In this document: positions 46,283 to 59,265 of the stretch, in pieces | How positions within the stretch are numbered: the stretch's first letter is position 1 | Layout of the letters: the number at the start of each line of letters is the position of its first letter | Source of the DNA: Nemophila menziesii | Taxonomy: Eukaryota > Streptophyta > Magnoliopsida > Boraginales > Hydrophyllaceae | Direction: 5' to 3' | Assembly: GCA_029959085.1 (NCBI GenBank) | Contig: JARWIR010000011.1 | Span: 7,875,840 to 7,939,839 of the forward strand | DNA: 64,000 nucleotides | The notes under the pieces: model-generated | Databases searched by the model: none | What the model was told of the DNA's origin: nothing | The model's input: the letters and a program-made list of their open reading frames with translations, nothing else | Program-made: the position numbers and the translations under genes

Positions 46283-46852
46283 ATGGAAATTGACTAACCA
46301 ACAAACAAAACACTAGAGAGAAGACAGTAGAGAGATACTGCATCGAGAAAGGTAGCCAAAGACCTTGAACCTTGCCCTAGTGAGATCTACCGGATATACT
46401 CGCCAACCAGTGAACGCGATGTCTTGAACTGTTCGTCTTTTTGTGTATACCAAGACAATAGAAATCACACAGCACCCCTCGGTACATTCTTGAAGTTCTC
46501 ATTGTTGTGTTCATTTTAGCCCTAAACAACTCCTGGTTTCATGAGTACTTTCAGAGAATTTAACCTAAAAGATTCTTGTAGAAGCGGCCCACTCCTTACT
46601 CAAATAGGTGGTTGACTTGTTAAGAGTATCTTGTACTACACAACTTTAATTTATCAAGCTACAAGAACCATTAAAAGCATAGCTTAACCTTAAAATTTTA
46701 CAGGTGACACTGTCTGCTCGTCATAGGAATAGGAAGGAGGTTTACAAAACCACTACAGTGTATAACTAGTTGCTATTTACATACCAGTTGTCTCCTTGAA
46801 CCTAGATCTTGGGATCTCCAGTCAACTAGGTAGAGTTTCCGCATGGCAACTT

Positions 46853-47330
46853 TCAAGATATAGGTTTAAGACCCATTCCCCTGGATGAATTATAAACTAA
46901 CTCTCTAGATAGCCCTTTGGTAAATGGATCCGCGATATTATCTTTTGACCTCACATAGTCAATTGAAATAACTTTATTAGAGAGTAGTTTTTTTATGGTA
47001 TTATGTCTTCGACGAATATGTCTAGACTTACCATTGTAAATGTTACTTTGTGCCCTTCCAATCGCAGATTGACTATCGCAATGAATACAAATGGATGGAA
47101 CAAGCTTAGTCCAACACGGTTTATCTTCTAAAAAATTTTGAAGCCATTCTGCTTCTTCTCCAGCTTTATCCAAAGCAATGAACTCAGATTCCATTGTGGA
47201 TCGAGCTATGCATGTTGGCTTAGAAGATTTCCAAGATACGGCTGCACCTCCCAAAGTGAATACATAACCACTAGTAGATTTTGTTTCACTTGAATTTTAA
47301 ATCCAATTCGCATCGCTGTATCCCTCTAAA
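46853..47330 (-). pseudogene. copia RNase H
   Basis: Follows RT in the same reading direction. GYSDANWI at about 47300 carries the first catalytic Asp; a stop follows within the next residues. Then [50 protein letters not shown] and a [16 protein letters not shown] block, ending near 46853 with [12 protein letters not shown]. Degrades the RNA strand of the hybrid. One stop (about 47297) breaks an otherwise open frame. Confidence 0.88.
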
Positions 47331-48790
47331 ACAGCTAGATATTTTGTATAATGCAACTCATAGTTCTTAGTATATCTCAAATATCTAAGAACTCTTACAA
47401 TAGCTATCCAATGGTGTTGCCCTGGATTGCTAGTATATCTACTCAACTTACTGACGGCATATGCAATATCGGGTCTTGTACAATTCATTAAGTACATTAG
47501 ACTACCAATAATGCGCCAATACTCCAACTGAGCTATTCCATCGCTAGTATTCTTAGTTAGATGTGAATTTAAATCTATAGGAGTCTTCACTGGTCTTGAG
47601 TCATATTTCTTGAATTTATCAAGAATCTTTTCAATGTAATGAGATTGAGATAGGATAAGTCCATCAGATGTTTTAATAATTTTCATTCCCAAAATGACAT
47701 CTGCCACTCCTAAATCTTTCATGTCGAACCTCGTATTCAACATCTTCTTTGTCGCTTTGATGATATCTGAATTATTTCCCATGATTAACATATCATCTAC
47801 ATACAGACAAACAATGACATACTCATGATTCGTGCCTTTTACATACAAACATTTATCACATTCATTAATTCTTAAGCCATTTGACAACATGACTTGATCT
47901 AATTTCTCATGCCATTGTTTAGGAGCTTGTTTTAAACCATATAACGATTTGATAAGCTTACACACCTTATTCTCTTGGCCGGGAACCACAAACCCCTCAG
48001 GTTGTTCCATATAGATCTCTTCATCTAAATTGCCATTTAAGAAGACTGTCTTTACATCCATTTGATGTATCTCAAGATTGTTAATCGCAGCAATCGCAAT
48101 TAACATATGAATGGATGTTATATGACTAACTGGTGAATAGGTATCAAAATAATCAAGGCCTTCTTTTTGCCTATAACCCTTGGCTACAAGCCTTGCCTTG
48201 TACTTATCAATTGTTCCATCAGCCTTCATCTTTCTTTTGAAAATCCATTTGCACCTGAAGGGTTTATATTCAGGGGGAAGATCCACCAGTTGCCATGTAA
48301 GATTTTGCATGATGGACTCAATTTCGCTGTTTCCAGCTTCTCTCCAATTAGGAGCTTCAGGAGTCGACATTGCCTCCTGAAAAGTTTTGGGCTCATTTTC
48401 TAACAAATAAGTTATAAAATCCGGACCAAAGGATTTGGCCATTCTAGCCCTTTTACCACGTCTCGGTTCATCTTCACTTATAGACTCTTGGTCTAATTCT
48501 CTATCATGACTCTGCCTTTGAGTTCTTTTAAGAGACGTTTCTCCTTGTCTAATCTTACAATGAAAGATATCTTCAAAGAAGAATGCATTTCTTGACTCTA
48601 AAATTGTATTGACATGAATGTCATCAATTTCAGATTTATGAACAAGAAATCTATAAGCGGAACTGTTGTTCGCATATCCAATAAAGATTCCATCAACTGT
48701 TTTAGGTCCAATCTTTATTTCTTTCGGAGTAGGAACTCTTACTTTAGATAGACACCCCCACACTTTTAAGTATTGAAAGCTAGGTGGTCG
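47297..48790 (-). pseudogene. copia reverse transcriptase with integrase C-terminal part
   Basis: A 488-codon uninterrupted frame (48763-47297). It starts in the integrase tail ([20 protein letters not shown]). RT motifs follow: [60 protein letters not shown] (first Asp), [15 protein letters not shown] and the catalytic [11 protein letters not shown]. The element class (Ty1/copia: integrase before RT) is certain. The style resembles Tork/Tnt1-type elements, which is less certain. Surprisingly well preserved given breaks elsewhere. Confidence 0.93.
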
Positions 48791-48796
48791 TCATTT

Positions 48797-49680
48797 CTAT
48801 AGATCATATGGAGTTTTCTCGAGTTTCTTATGGGGTAACTTATTGAGAATATGATTCGTTGTTAAGACAGCTTCCCCCCACAAATTATGGGGTAAACCAG
48901 AATTAATCAACAAAGAATTCATCATTTCTTTTAGAGTACAATTTTTTCGTTCTGGCAATACCGTTTTGTTGAGGAGAATAAGGAGCAGTAATTTGATGAA
49001 TAATACCCTGCTCTTGAGAATATTTCTCGAAAGGGAATACATATTCTCCACCTCTATCACTCCTTAGTATTTTGATCTTCTTGCTTAGTTGATTTTCAAC
49101 TTCACTTTTGTATGGCTTAAAGGCCTCAAATGCTTAATCTTTACTTCTTAGTAAATACACATAGCAATACCTAGTGCTGTCATCGATAAAAGTGATAAAA
49201 TACTTTTTACTGCATCTCGTTTGCACATATTTTAAATCACAGATATCACTGTGTATTAACCCTAATGGTTCAGTACTCCTTTACACGGATTTAAAAGGAG
49301 CTTTAGCCAAATTGGCTTCAACACATATCTCACATTTCTTATGAGAATCGAGATCAAATTTAGGTATTAGACCTAAATTCACAAGTTTATCCAAAGAATT
49401 AAAATGTACATGTCCTAATCTGTTATGCCATAAATTAGGAGACTCTAGCAAGTAAGCAGAACTAGTAATATTATTGATAGCATTGTTAGTTACATTCTTA
49501 CAAGTAGTTTTGGGTACCACGGTCATTACATTCATCTTAAATAAACCGTCACAGAGGTACCCTTTTCCTACAAACATCCCACTTTTAGTGAGTACAAACT
49601 TATCAGATTCAAACATTAACTTGAATCCATTTTTACTCAACAAGGAACCTGACACTAAATTCTTTCAAATATCAGATACA
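48797..49680 (-). pseudogene. copia integrase
   Basis: The GAG-pre-integrase zinc region reads LWHNRLGHVHFNSLDKLVNL and KKCEICVEANLAKAPFKSV (49460-49284), with the HHCC residues present. A stop follows at 49281. The core continues with [40 protein letters not shown] and ITAPYSPQQNG, separated by a stop near 49135 and a frameshift near 48975. NLWGEAVLTTNHILNKLPHK (about 48880) completes it. Order and motifs are standard for copia. Confidence 0.85.
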
Positions 49681-49699
49681 TGTAAAACATTATTGAGAC

Positions 49700-50000
49700 T
49701 CAACTCTTTTCCGGAAGTCATCTTCAAGACAACAGTTCCAGTTCCAAGTACTTTTGAAGTAGCCGAATTTCCCATAAATAAGATCTATTCAGCTATCGCT
49801 GGTTTGTATGTTTTGAACATATTTTTCTCAGAGCATACATGTCGAGTGGCCCCAGTATCCACCCACCATTGTTTGGGATTCCCAACCAAATTCACTTCAG
49901 AAATAACTGCAGCTAGATCAATCTCATTAACATCTTCAACCAGATCGTTAATCTCTGTCATGTAGGCTTGGCCTTGCTTTCCTTTCTTGAAATTGCCTTT
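49700..50000 (-). pseudogene. copia protease
   Basis: Minus-strand WWVDTGATRHVCSEKNMF (about 49868-49815) is the aspartic protease active site (DTGA). Stops occur after KPAIAE (about 49789) and farther on near 49660. Preceded by a linker QGQAYMTEINDLVEDVNEID. Would process Gag-Pol. Confidence 0.85.
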
Positions 50001-50869
50001 TCAGTTGTCTTTGCGACTTCGACAGTCTTTGGCACGATGTCCTAATTTACCACACACATAACAGTTACCAGAGAACTTGATCTTCTTATTGTTGATTGAC
50101 TGCTCTTGGATTGAGTTCTTTCGTTTTTTGTTATTGGGCCTGTTTTGCTCCACAACATTTGCCTTTGACTCCACAAAACGATTACTGGTCCTCCTTTCAG
50201 ACATCCTATTATCTTCCTCAATCCTTAGCCGCACAATCAGGTCTTCAACTGACATCTCTTGCGTTTGTGTTTCAGATAATTCTTGAAATCTTTCCACGAA
50301 GGAGGCAGTTTTTCAACTATAGTAGCCTCTTTGAAAGTTTCTCCCAATTTCATGCCTTCAGCATCGAGCTCATGCAATATTAATTGGAACTCTTGTACCT
50401 GACTCATGACTGTCTTGGAATCTACCATCTTGAAGTCAAGAAATTTTCTGACCACAAATTTCTTTGTGCCGGCATCTTCAGTTTTGTACTTTCGATCAAG
50501 AGATTCCCACAATTCTTGAGCAGTCTTGTAAGGACTATACACATTGTAAAGTGTATTATCCAATGCATTTAGGATATAATTCCTACACAAGAAATCAGCA
50601 TTTTTCCAGGCATCAACTGCTGCTACTGTCTGTGTGTCTGTATTTTCACCCAATGCAGGTGCATCTTCTGTTAAGTACTTGGTTAAACTAAAGGTGGTCA
50701 AATAGAACACCATCTTTTGTTGCCACCTCTTGAAGTCATTTCCATTGAACTTCTCAGGCTTCTCAGCGGGTCCAATAGGGCCAAATGCATTCCTCACAAT
50801 CGGGATTGCAGATTGTATGTTGTTACCGGTTCCATCATTTCCGGATGCATTGCCTATCTCAGTAGACAT
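50001..50869 (-). pseudogene. gag: copia gag
   Basis: The likely start is the ATG at 50869 ([17 protein letters not shown]). The capsid part includes [36 protein letters not shown] and [20 protein letters not shown], typical of copia gag (UBN2-type). A frameshift near 50270 separates it from the nucleocapsid part, [18 protein letters not shown], a basic linker and the zinc knuckle CYVCGKLGHRAKDC (CX2CX4HX4C intact). A stop at about 50003 interrupts the passage to protease. Confidence 0.88.
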
Positions 50870-51484
50870 CGTTTCTATCACAAATAGAAACCACAATTAT
50901 TCAACAATTTTTTTTTTATAAAATCAAATAACGATAAACACGATCCTTATAAAAAATGATTAAACAACAAAAAGGAATCTAAATGTTATCGCCAAGAATA
51001 AATTCTTGTTTGGGAAGATTGATAGATTATCCTTTAATTCCCAAAGTTTTTATGTTCTTGTTAGTCCCCCAAGATTTATTTATATTCTTGTTTTAGAGGA
51101 CAAAAGGAATTAAAGGGGTACAAGCAAAAAACATATAAAACAGAAGAATAAATTAGATAAACAAATAGTAATTCCAAACAAAAGTACATAAATGTTACTG
51201 TACAAATAAAAGTAAATAAATGTTACTGTACAAAATGACAGTAATTTGATTAAAAAAGTGTTTTAGACTATAAAGCTACTGGATTCAAATCAAAATAAAA
51301 TATATATATTACAGAAGAAAGATTAACTAAACAAATTTACAACTATCAAAATTAGATAAAAAGATAGTATATTAAAATAAAAAGTAACAAGTTTGAAAAG
51401 CCAAAAACACAAATTTTTCACATAAGAGAAACACTATTTTTTTTCAATAATTAACCCAACAGAAAACAAAGATAGATCATAAGT
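50870..51484 (-). other. copia 5' untranslated leader
   Basis: About 615 bp between the LTR remnant and gag. A/T-rich, no coding sequence. The expected initiator-Met primer-binding site next to the LTR (minus strand from 51484) is not clearly visible; the sequence there is 'acttatgatctatc', a poor match. Confidence 0.55.
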
Positions 51485-51776
51485 TGTTGTTACTTGTGTG
51501 TTAAAACATGTAAACAAATAAATTTAACTAAATGTAAATGCAGAATTAAGAAATATAATTGATAAACTTACAATACAGAATGCAAAAAGAAATTCTGAGG
51601 CTTGAACTTGGTTCAATGTCCTTGAGATCTATTCGCCCTGCTATGGTGCTCACAATTTGATAGCGATGATCTCCCAGGATACAACGGACTCAAGTCAATC
51701 GATAGCAGCACTACACAAAGATTGACAACGGCGAACTAAGAATGTATTGTCTTTCTCTCTCAAAACTTTGTAATAT
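51485..51776 (-). repeat. copia 5' LTR, truncated
   Basis: Matches 45475-45770 with about a dozen substitutions and two 1-bp indels in about 290 bp. It breaks off at 51776, where the 3' LTR goes on for another 500 bp. The missing part is the U3 and promoter half. Confidence 0.85.
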
Positions 51777-52512
51777 GGATAACTTCTTGTCTACCTTTTT
51801 GTCTTCTTTCTTTCGTTCATTTTTATCCCCCTTCTTTACTAACTTCTTAGCTTCATTCTTCTTCTGTTCTTTTTTCTCTGGTTTTTTTCTCGGCTTAATC
51901 TTCATTGCCTTATATTTTCCCCAGTCATCTTCATTATTTTTGGTTTCTCACCCGACTATCTTTACCTTTTTTGCATGTAATATGACACGAGGTTCCTCAA
52001 CGAAATCTGAATGTTTGTCCTTTTGCACAACTTCCTTCCATTTGTGTAATTTAACATTTCTCAGCCCCAAAGTGAAAACTCAATTGATTTTTCTTTGTTC
52101 TACCACCTGTTCACCGTTATAATAGCCATCTTCATATTCATCATCCATCGTTGAATCACATATTTGGGTAACTACTTTTTTAGCGTTTCTTCCTCTATAG
52201 TTGTTAGCCCATTGCCTTCGCCATCTTCCTTGTTTTCAGCTTGTGCATCATCCAACATCAACTTTATAACAGCCTCCAGATTTTAATTCTATTCTTTATT
52301 AATTTTGAGATTCTTTAATTAATTTTTCAGACAATTTAGTGAAATTGTCTATCTGTTCTTTTTTTAGATTTTCAGCATCTTTTGTAGATCCCTCGTCACA
52401 TTGTCAACCATTTCCTTCTTCGCGGATAATCGTTTCATTTCCTCTCCTTTGTCCAATAACTTTTTGTCGGCCTCCATCACCCTCATTTTAGAGACATGGA
52501 ATTTTTCAGCTT
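51777..52512 (-). pseudogene. Lys/Glu-rich coiled-coil protein remnant
   Basis: Minus-strand frames read MEADKKLLDKGEEMKRLSAK and EMVDNVTRDLQKML (52500-52370), NLEAVIKLMLDDAQAENKED and GEGNGLTTIEEETLKK (52285-52165), then a highly basic KKPEKKEQKKNEAKKL and KKGDKNERKKEDKKVDKK (51895-51780) that runs directly into LTR sequence. Frame changes and stops separate the blocks. Such proteins occur in Ulp1- or MULE-associated plant transposons, but no protease domain is visible. The function is unknown. Confidence 0.45.
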
Positions 52513-52519
52513 AATGACT

Positions 52520-54640
52520 TCACCTTATTAGGAAGCTTCTTGGTTTATATTTGATTGATTTCCTCAATAAAGTCATTTATATTTAGAACTTCAGTTCCAT
52601 GCTAAGTATTTGAAATATTTTCTATTAGTAAACTTGGGTGTTTATCTTAGCACTATATCTTTTCCTTTTAACCCCAAAAGCTATGATAATCTCGTAGAAC
52701 AAACATTATTTAATTGTTAAGAAATATATATATAGAAATAATAAAACTAGTTTTTTTATATTCAAATCTAATCACTTGGATCTGTACTTTTATAGAAATA
52801 GTTACAACAACATGGCTAACAAAAGTAACCTAAATATTAAACCATATAGCTTTGTTGCTAGTGAGTTCTTTCTATGCTTTCTTTTTAAATTCTCTTTATG
52901 ATCTGAACAATGATGAATTGAAGAGGTTATTTCTCCCAATGATGATCTTTTTTATATAAATTAAGTGATGCAACGATCATATATTTTGAGGCTCGTTTTA
53001 GATAAAAGTAGAGGTTAGTTACTTTGCCTCAGAACTCTAAACTTACTGGATATCAGTTTTATCTTTTATTTTTCAGAGGTCTGGTCTTCTAACTTTTGAA
53101 GATTTGCTCTTCTAACAACTAATTTTCGTTAATAATGTTCATATTTTGAGACATGTTTTTAGGGTTGGAGGCTAGTTACTCTTTGATAATATTATATTCT
53201 TGCATCTTTGAGATTTTCTAATGCATTTGATCATTTTATCAGTCAATCCTTAACATTATGTATTATGGTGTTCCTAAGTTCTAGGTTATGTTTTTTACTT
53301 GGATAATTTTAGATGTCGGTATGTTGTCAGGTACTTACATTAGATTTTAGCTAGATTAAAATACCTCAATAAACCTATGACTTGCTAAAATCAACTAAAT
53401 ACACAAGATTATACCAATAAAATAAACTATCATACAACAAATAAAATTTAACAAAATAAGAACAAAATGAATATTAAGACAACAACTCCATATGTACACA
53501 CCACAAAACAATTTGTATATTTTCAAGTTGTGAATTCAAGAGATTAGTTCTCGAACATAACAGGAATTGTTAAATTTAAAAATAATTATAAATCATAACA
53601 AAATAAATATCATAGTTACTCAATTAATATTACAGATTATTTTAGTATATATCTTTTGATAAAATAGAGATATAACATAGATAGAATTCTTTGAGTATAT
53701 ATGTTACAACTGTACAATATCAATACAATTATACTTTTCATATATTTAAGATTTCATTTCAATTGATCACAAAATAACTGACTATAAAATTATCCAATAA
53801 AAAAATTTAACTTTGATGGAATTTATTGGGTTATTAGTTTTCTAAAACTTTCATTTAAGAAGAAAAATATATCATTCTTTAATTTTCATAGTAGAAAAAT
53901 CGGCCCAAGCCCATCAACATATAGACAATATTTCTTATGAATTGTGGATAACTTTCCACCTAACCTGGTATATTCAGAAATGTGTTGGGTGTTGGGCCAA
54001 GGTAGGTCAAACCTAAAAATTATAAATCATATCCTCATAGGCTAAGATAAGAACATTCATATAGAGTCCTTTTTGCATGATTACTCTATTTGTGAATCTA
54101 AAGATACTAAATTATTTGAAAACATATTTTCTATGATAATCACCAATGATGTTAATACCTATTTGCATGTTATAACTTATATGATAGAATTTATTTCCCC
54201 TCCCCTATCTTTTGACTTATCATGGATCTGTTATGTTTTTACTTCTAATTAATCAAATTAATCAAATTGAGATAAATTTGTTTTCCATAGACATTAGTAA
54301 GTAGGACCATTATCATTGAATCTGAACCATCAAACTATAAAGTGAATTGTAGTTTCCAAGTTGTTAGACGTTTATGTTAAACCGACATCCTTAAAAATTA
54401 CATTGAAAAATAGGGAAAAAAGGAAAACTTCGAGGAGCCTACTAAGCTAGCAAATCAAAATATAAAGCAAACTAGCTATTAAATATTTTCCTTAATAAGT
54501 TGTCGCTTGCCTTTGACTTTAGTCATCTTCTAGCTACATTGATAGAGATAAGAGAAACAATCTTGTTGTGAATCTACTCCTCGATATACAAAGGATTGTC
54601 GTGCATTCTACAACTTCTTTTCATCCGAATTTAATAAATG
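52520..54640. other. AT-rich stretch, no gene recognised
   Basis: A loose direct repeat of about 150-180 bp occurs near 52970-53060 and 53140-53200 ('catattttgag', 'gaggttagttact' and 'gaggctagttact'). Otherwise stop-rich. Confidence 0.5.
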
Positions 54641-54645
54641 AAAGT

Positions 54646-54858
54646 TTAAAAACATAAGCTTAAGATATGAGCTTTCTCTTTACAGATAAAGATTGTAAGG
54701 TCGTTCATATCTACTTGACTTTGAATAATCTCATAACTTTCTAATACCTTCTTTAAATTATTGTTTGAGAATGGGCAATTTACCAAGACATGATCAATGT
54801 CTTCAATACACATAATACGCAGTTCACACAGAGGATTGATATTAAGTCCCGAACCCAT
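54646..54858 (-). pseudogene. LINE-type zf-RVT fragment
   Basis: A 70-codon frame beginning near MGSGLNINPLCELRIMC with EDIDHVLVNCPFSNNNLKK. The pattern of Cys-x2-Cys-like, then Glu-x4-His-x4-Cys-Pro matches the zinc-binding region found at the C-terminus of plant non-LTR retrotransposon proteins. The first Cys pair is partly degraded (CELRIMC). No RT is attached on this strand. Confidence 0.55.
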
Positions 54859-54859
54859 T

Positions 54860-55800
54860 CTTTACTTTTCTTTCACATATAATTTATATAGGTTTTTATT
54901 GGGTCTGATCCATATGTTAGATTCTTTGTCTTTAATTTATCAACATTATGTTCTAATTTGATTTAAATTATTAAGTCATACATTTGGTTTAGACATGTGC
55001 TAGCGATCAAGGTTAGTGCAGTTTATTTACTTATGCCTAATTTAACCATATAGTTAGTCTAAAACACTATTTGTTTTCATTTAATAATATATTAATTTGA
55101 TTTAATAAAATATTAAATCAATGAAATAAGTTTTTTAACCATTTAAGATATGAAAATATCTTAACTATTGTGTTTCCTTAAGATATCAAGTGAAACATTG
55201 TTCACTAAAGCTCGTCTATTTACTGAAAACATTCCATTAATTTGGTTATTTAGTAATCAACACTTATTACTAACAAAAAACGAGGCCAAATTTGAGATTT
55301 ATGGATTTTAGAAGTATTTAGAGATATCATATAAGAAAACAATCTAGTTACGACAAATATGATTTTGTTTCCTTCAGTTCTAATTCTAAATAAACATCCA
55401 ATGAACCAATTGAAACTAGTCAAATCTAATAAACTAGTCCATATGGGAAAAGGATCTTGAATCTTGATGCTCTGATAAACACCGATCCTAATGAAGTTGC
55501 GCTTATGAAGCCAAATGAAGGATAGAAGGAGGACTGATTATTGGACAATTGTGGTGTATCCTGTTGGTAAAAAATTGAAATCACCATTTTAACATAAGTA
55601 GAAATTCAGAAAACAATAATTTCAATTAATGTAAACTAACTATTACTGAAATAGAAATACAAATACAAACGAAACCCTTACACCGAAATCGAAAAGAAAA
55701 ACAATTACACAAAATTAAAATGTTGCTAAAAAGATATTCCGGCTATCTAAAATAGAGATTGTACGACTATTATAATTTATAGAGATAAAAGAGGTAGAGC
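54860..55800. other. AT-rich stretch, no gene recognised
   Basis: No coding or repeat structure seen beyond A/T homopolymers. Confidence 0.5.
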
Positions 55801-55804
55801 GTTT

Positions 55805-56475
55805 TTTTTTGAAATAGTGTCATCCAATATTTAAATCATTTGTATTCATAAAATATCACAACTCCTAGTTAAAAACCATAAACACCACCTCCTTCAATTG
55901 TCATACGCACATTTGATCATCTTTTTCATCATCAAATATCTTTCTCTTTTATAAATACTGTTAAAAATTCATTAACCTATTTTCTCTACATTCTTCCAAC
56001 TTTCTATCACGGATTTTCTTCTTATCCACTGTCATTCTTTTTTTTTATGAACCCATTCATTCTTCTATATTATGGTGGTTCTAAAACCAACTCTTTTTTC
56101 AGACCTTGATTCTATGAGCCAAATTCAACCGTGTTTATGTTAACATATATTAGATCGATGACCATGATATTTAAGTGATCTTAGGATATGGTAAATATTT
56201 CTAATTATTCAATTCCTTTTTAGTTTATCTATCGATAACTTATATACCTTTTAAATTTAAAAAAAAATTATCAATATAAATTATTTTTGACATTAATTGT
56301 TTTGATTCAAAAAATTGTTGTATACCCAATAAATAAAAAGAACACATTAAACACCCATTCATCACTATTAATCCATCCATATGTTATGTGCGGGTGGTGA
56401 AGGAATAAAAGATATATCCTTTTATTATTCCCAAAATAGCAATAAACTCTTAGGGGTGTTGATTTGTTTTGTTAA
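55805..56475. repeat. Dispersed repeat R3, left copy
   Basis: Colinear with 61745-62270. Shared phrases: 'tgtcatccaat', 'caccacctccttcaattgtca' and 'caccatctctttcaattatca', 'tgatcatctttttcatcatcaaatat', 'ttctctacatt', 'aaacacccat' and 'attcccaaaat'. The C/T-rich part with a short leader look could derive from a promoter and 5' UTR, but no ORF is conserved. Confidence 0.6.
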
Positions 56476-57118
56476 TGTGTAACTCATGTATATTTGGTGG
56501 TATATATCTCTTGTATGGATTATGGATTAGTTATACCCCTTTTATTTTATAAATATTAGACAAACCATATATACCATTATTTTCCATCATGAATTTTGTT
56601 AAATCATAGTCATCACATGTATCTTGTTATATCATATTCCGACCAAAAAACAAACATACATATACAATAATAGAGGTTCAAAGCCACATCCTATTAATTT
56701 TTGGAATCATCCCCAATTTAGAGATCCAATAAAGGTAAAGAGAGATTAAAATTTGAGATGAATAATTAAAGATGTAGAATCGTTTGAGTTGCGATTCAAA
56801 AAAATTTGCTTTAAAATTGAAAGATTTAGTAATGAAAAATTCAAAGAGTTGGAGAAAACACCGCTGAATACCCCGAGGAAAGATCTTGTATCGCAAGTGC
56901 ATAATTCATAAAGATCTTATGAGATTGATAGATTGCAATATGAGTTTCGACATGCTATGTTTAACTATATCCCTTGATTGTGGCTTATTTATAATTTCAT
57001 TCTCTTATAAATTTATTTATATGTTAATTACGCTTATTTGACTTGTAGGAATGCTATTGACTATGAAAAGAAGGAACTAGTAGAATAGAGATAGAATACA
57101 AAGTAGAATTTGCTGACC

Positions 57119-57250
57119 ATGGCACTTGAGGGGAGAAAAACTCTTGATGAGCTAGAAGTTTCCGATGGTACAGCTTGGGATAGGCTTCACTTTTGTCTTG
57201 TGTATGTGATGGCCTTGTTTATTATGCTTTCGCATATTTTTAAATCATGA
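57119..57250 (+). pseudogene. Small ORF, possible transposon gene fragment
   Basis: Forty-three codons reading MALEGRKTLDELEVSDGTAW, then a hydrophobic stretch RLHFCLVYVMALFIMLSHIF. The 'trp-asp-arg-leu-his-(6)-val-met' hydrophobic pattern vaguely recalls the DUF1985 region of plant Ulp1-type transposon proteins, which may be coincidence. Preceded by a Lys/Glu-coding stretch. Confidence 0.25.
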
Positions 57251-57904
57251 AATTTCTTTATTCATAGAATTTCTTTAGTCTTTATGTCGAAGACTTTGTA
57301 TGTCAACTTGGGTTATGTATTTCTATAATAATACTTTAATTCAATCTAAGTAATTCTAGAAGCATCTTTAAAATGAACATCATCGCAATACAAATCACAC
57401 ATCATGCTTCAAAAACTATATAATCAGTGATTTGTGATACAAAATCTATATTTACTTACTCATTTTGATCTAGGTTAGTTACAATTAACTATGATTTTAA
57501 CAGATAACATGTTGCCATTAACTATGTGTATAACTTGGAAAATATATAATCTTTCAAGACCCTTAAGAAGTTTATTTATGGTATTTGACAAAGAATATCC
57601 CATTTTAGGATATTGTTTATGGTCTAAAAATATTTAAGCTATATTTTCAAAAATATCATTTTTAAACCAAAAGTATTCAAAAGTGTCATTTTTAGGCAAT
57701 TTCAATTCTGAGATATAATAGATTTCGAGGGCAATTTGGGTATTTCAAATAAACTATATCATTATTTGAGCACATCATGAAATAGAAAAATTGCTTGAAT
57801 TGTCCAAATAGGCCTTAAAATTTACGAAATATCTCACAAAATTAGTAAAATTGTCTAAAATCACTATTGAATACATTAGGCTACAATAATAGTTTTGATA
57901 TATG

Positions 57905-57928
57905 TGGCCTAAAAAAATTTTTAGGCCA
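57905..57928. repeat. Perfect inverted repeat, 11-bp arms
   Basis: TGGCCTAAAAA-aa-TTTTTAGGCCA. Could be a stem-loop in RNA. Nothing coding is adjacent, and a related single 'aggcctta' word is at about 57810. Confidence 0.85.
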
Positions 57929-59265
57929 TTGGTAATAACATAAAAATATTTTTTACCTAGAACTTGACTACTATTACATATGTTTAAAATAATGCTTAAT
58001 TACCGCCCAAATGTAATAGTAGACTCATCCATTCATAAGAGTAGGCAAATGTTAAGAGTACATGAGCAACTATAAAATAGAGAAAATAACGTGTTTTCAC
58101 TTACTCTCTTCGACTCCTTCAATATAAATTACATATATTTAAAATATCTGCATTAAATTTATAATTATTTAAATACAATTTATAATTTTTTTGTATATTT
58201 AATATAAATTATAAAATTAAATATAACTTGTTGAGTATTGATAATAGTATTAAAAATCAAGAAAAAATATCTTACTATTCTAGATGAATAAAGGTTTAAA
58301 GACAAAACTCTTAATAATTAAACAATTATTTAAAAACATTGCGAGTAACCATTAAAGACGACATATGATATTTTTCTATTTCCAACTCTTTCTTCTAGCT
58401 ATCTATAAATAATGGTCATTTTAAATCAATGGCGTTTAGTTTTAAATCAGTTAGTTTATCTTTTCTAAAAACCTTACAATAAAGGGATGTTATCAATACT
58501 TTAAAGATAAGCAAAATTCCATTAAGGATGATAAAAATAATAATTATTCGAAGCCATCTATCTCACATAGCGCCCAAGTAAACTTTGAGATATTATATGG
58601 ATAATTCATTTTTCTCAAAATGTTAGAAATTTCTTTCTCAAAAGTTAAATAAATCTTGACTACTAATAATTAATAAATACAAAAGACTTTATCCTTTCAT
58701 TTAATTGCGTAAAATATGTGATAATGTTTCTAAATTAGTTGAAAATGGGTTATTTCACACCGTTGTCTAGATCTGTTTGGTATGCCACTATTATAAGTTT
58801 ACCTATTATGATCTATGCCACATATATACTTGATTATTAGATTCATTCCAATTATTATGTCTCCATTTTGGATATTTATAAAAGAAACTTCATAATTGGG
58901 GGAGATATCATGGCTGCTTCATTTGGAAGGATAGAAAAAACCATATATAAAAACACAAACTTAGACACTTTCATTACAACCTACTTGGCTAAAAATACTA
59001 TGGCGAGTAGTTTACCGTTCATCCCTTTGATGCTAGTCTAGAAATCCCAAATGAAGTGCATAGTCAAGTCAGAGAAAACACTTGGGGAAAAGCCACCAAG
59101 GCGGCAACTTTAGGGCCCAAATGTATCAAAACAATTTTTTATAATTACAACAGACCCCAAACATGAAATATTTTTTTAGTTAACTAAGCATATTTTAGTT
59201 CCTTGGGTCGGCTTAGACTCGAGTTCACGTTACTAACACTACTAAAAAGTTTATAGATTTATTTA

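Larger units (their letters stand above)
56480..59260. other. Mostly non-coding stretch
   Basis: AT-rich with one small ORF (57119-57250) and a perfect palindrome (57905-57928) listed separately. A 43-codon frame at about 58910-59041 (MAASFGRIEKTIYK start) is open but has no recognised family. Confidence 0.45.

Noticed and set aside
49474..49965. 163-codon plus-strand frame
   Set aside because: Antisense shadow of the copia protease and integrase, which have clear motifs on the minus strand.
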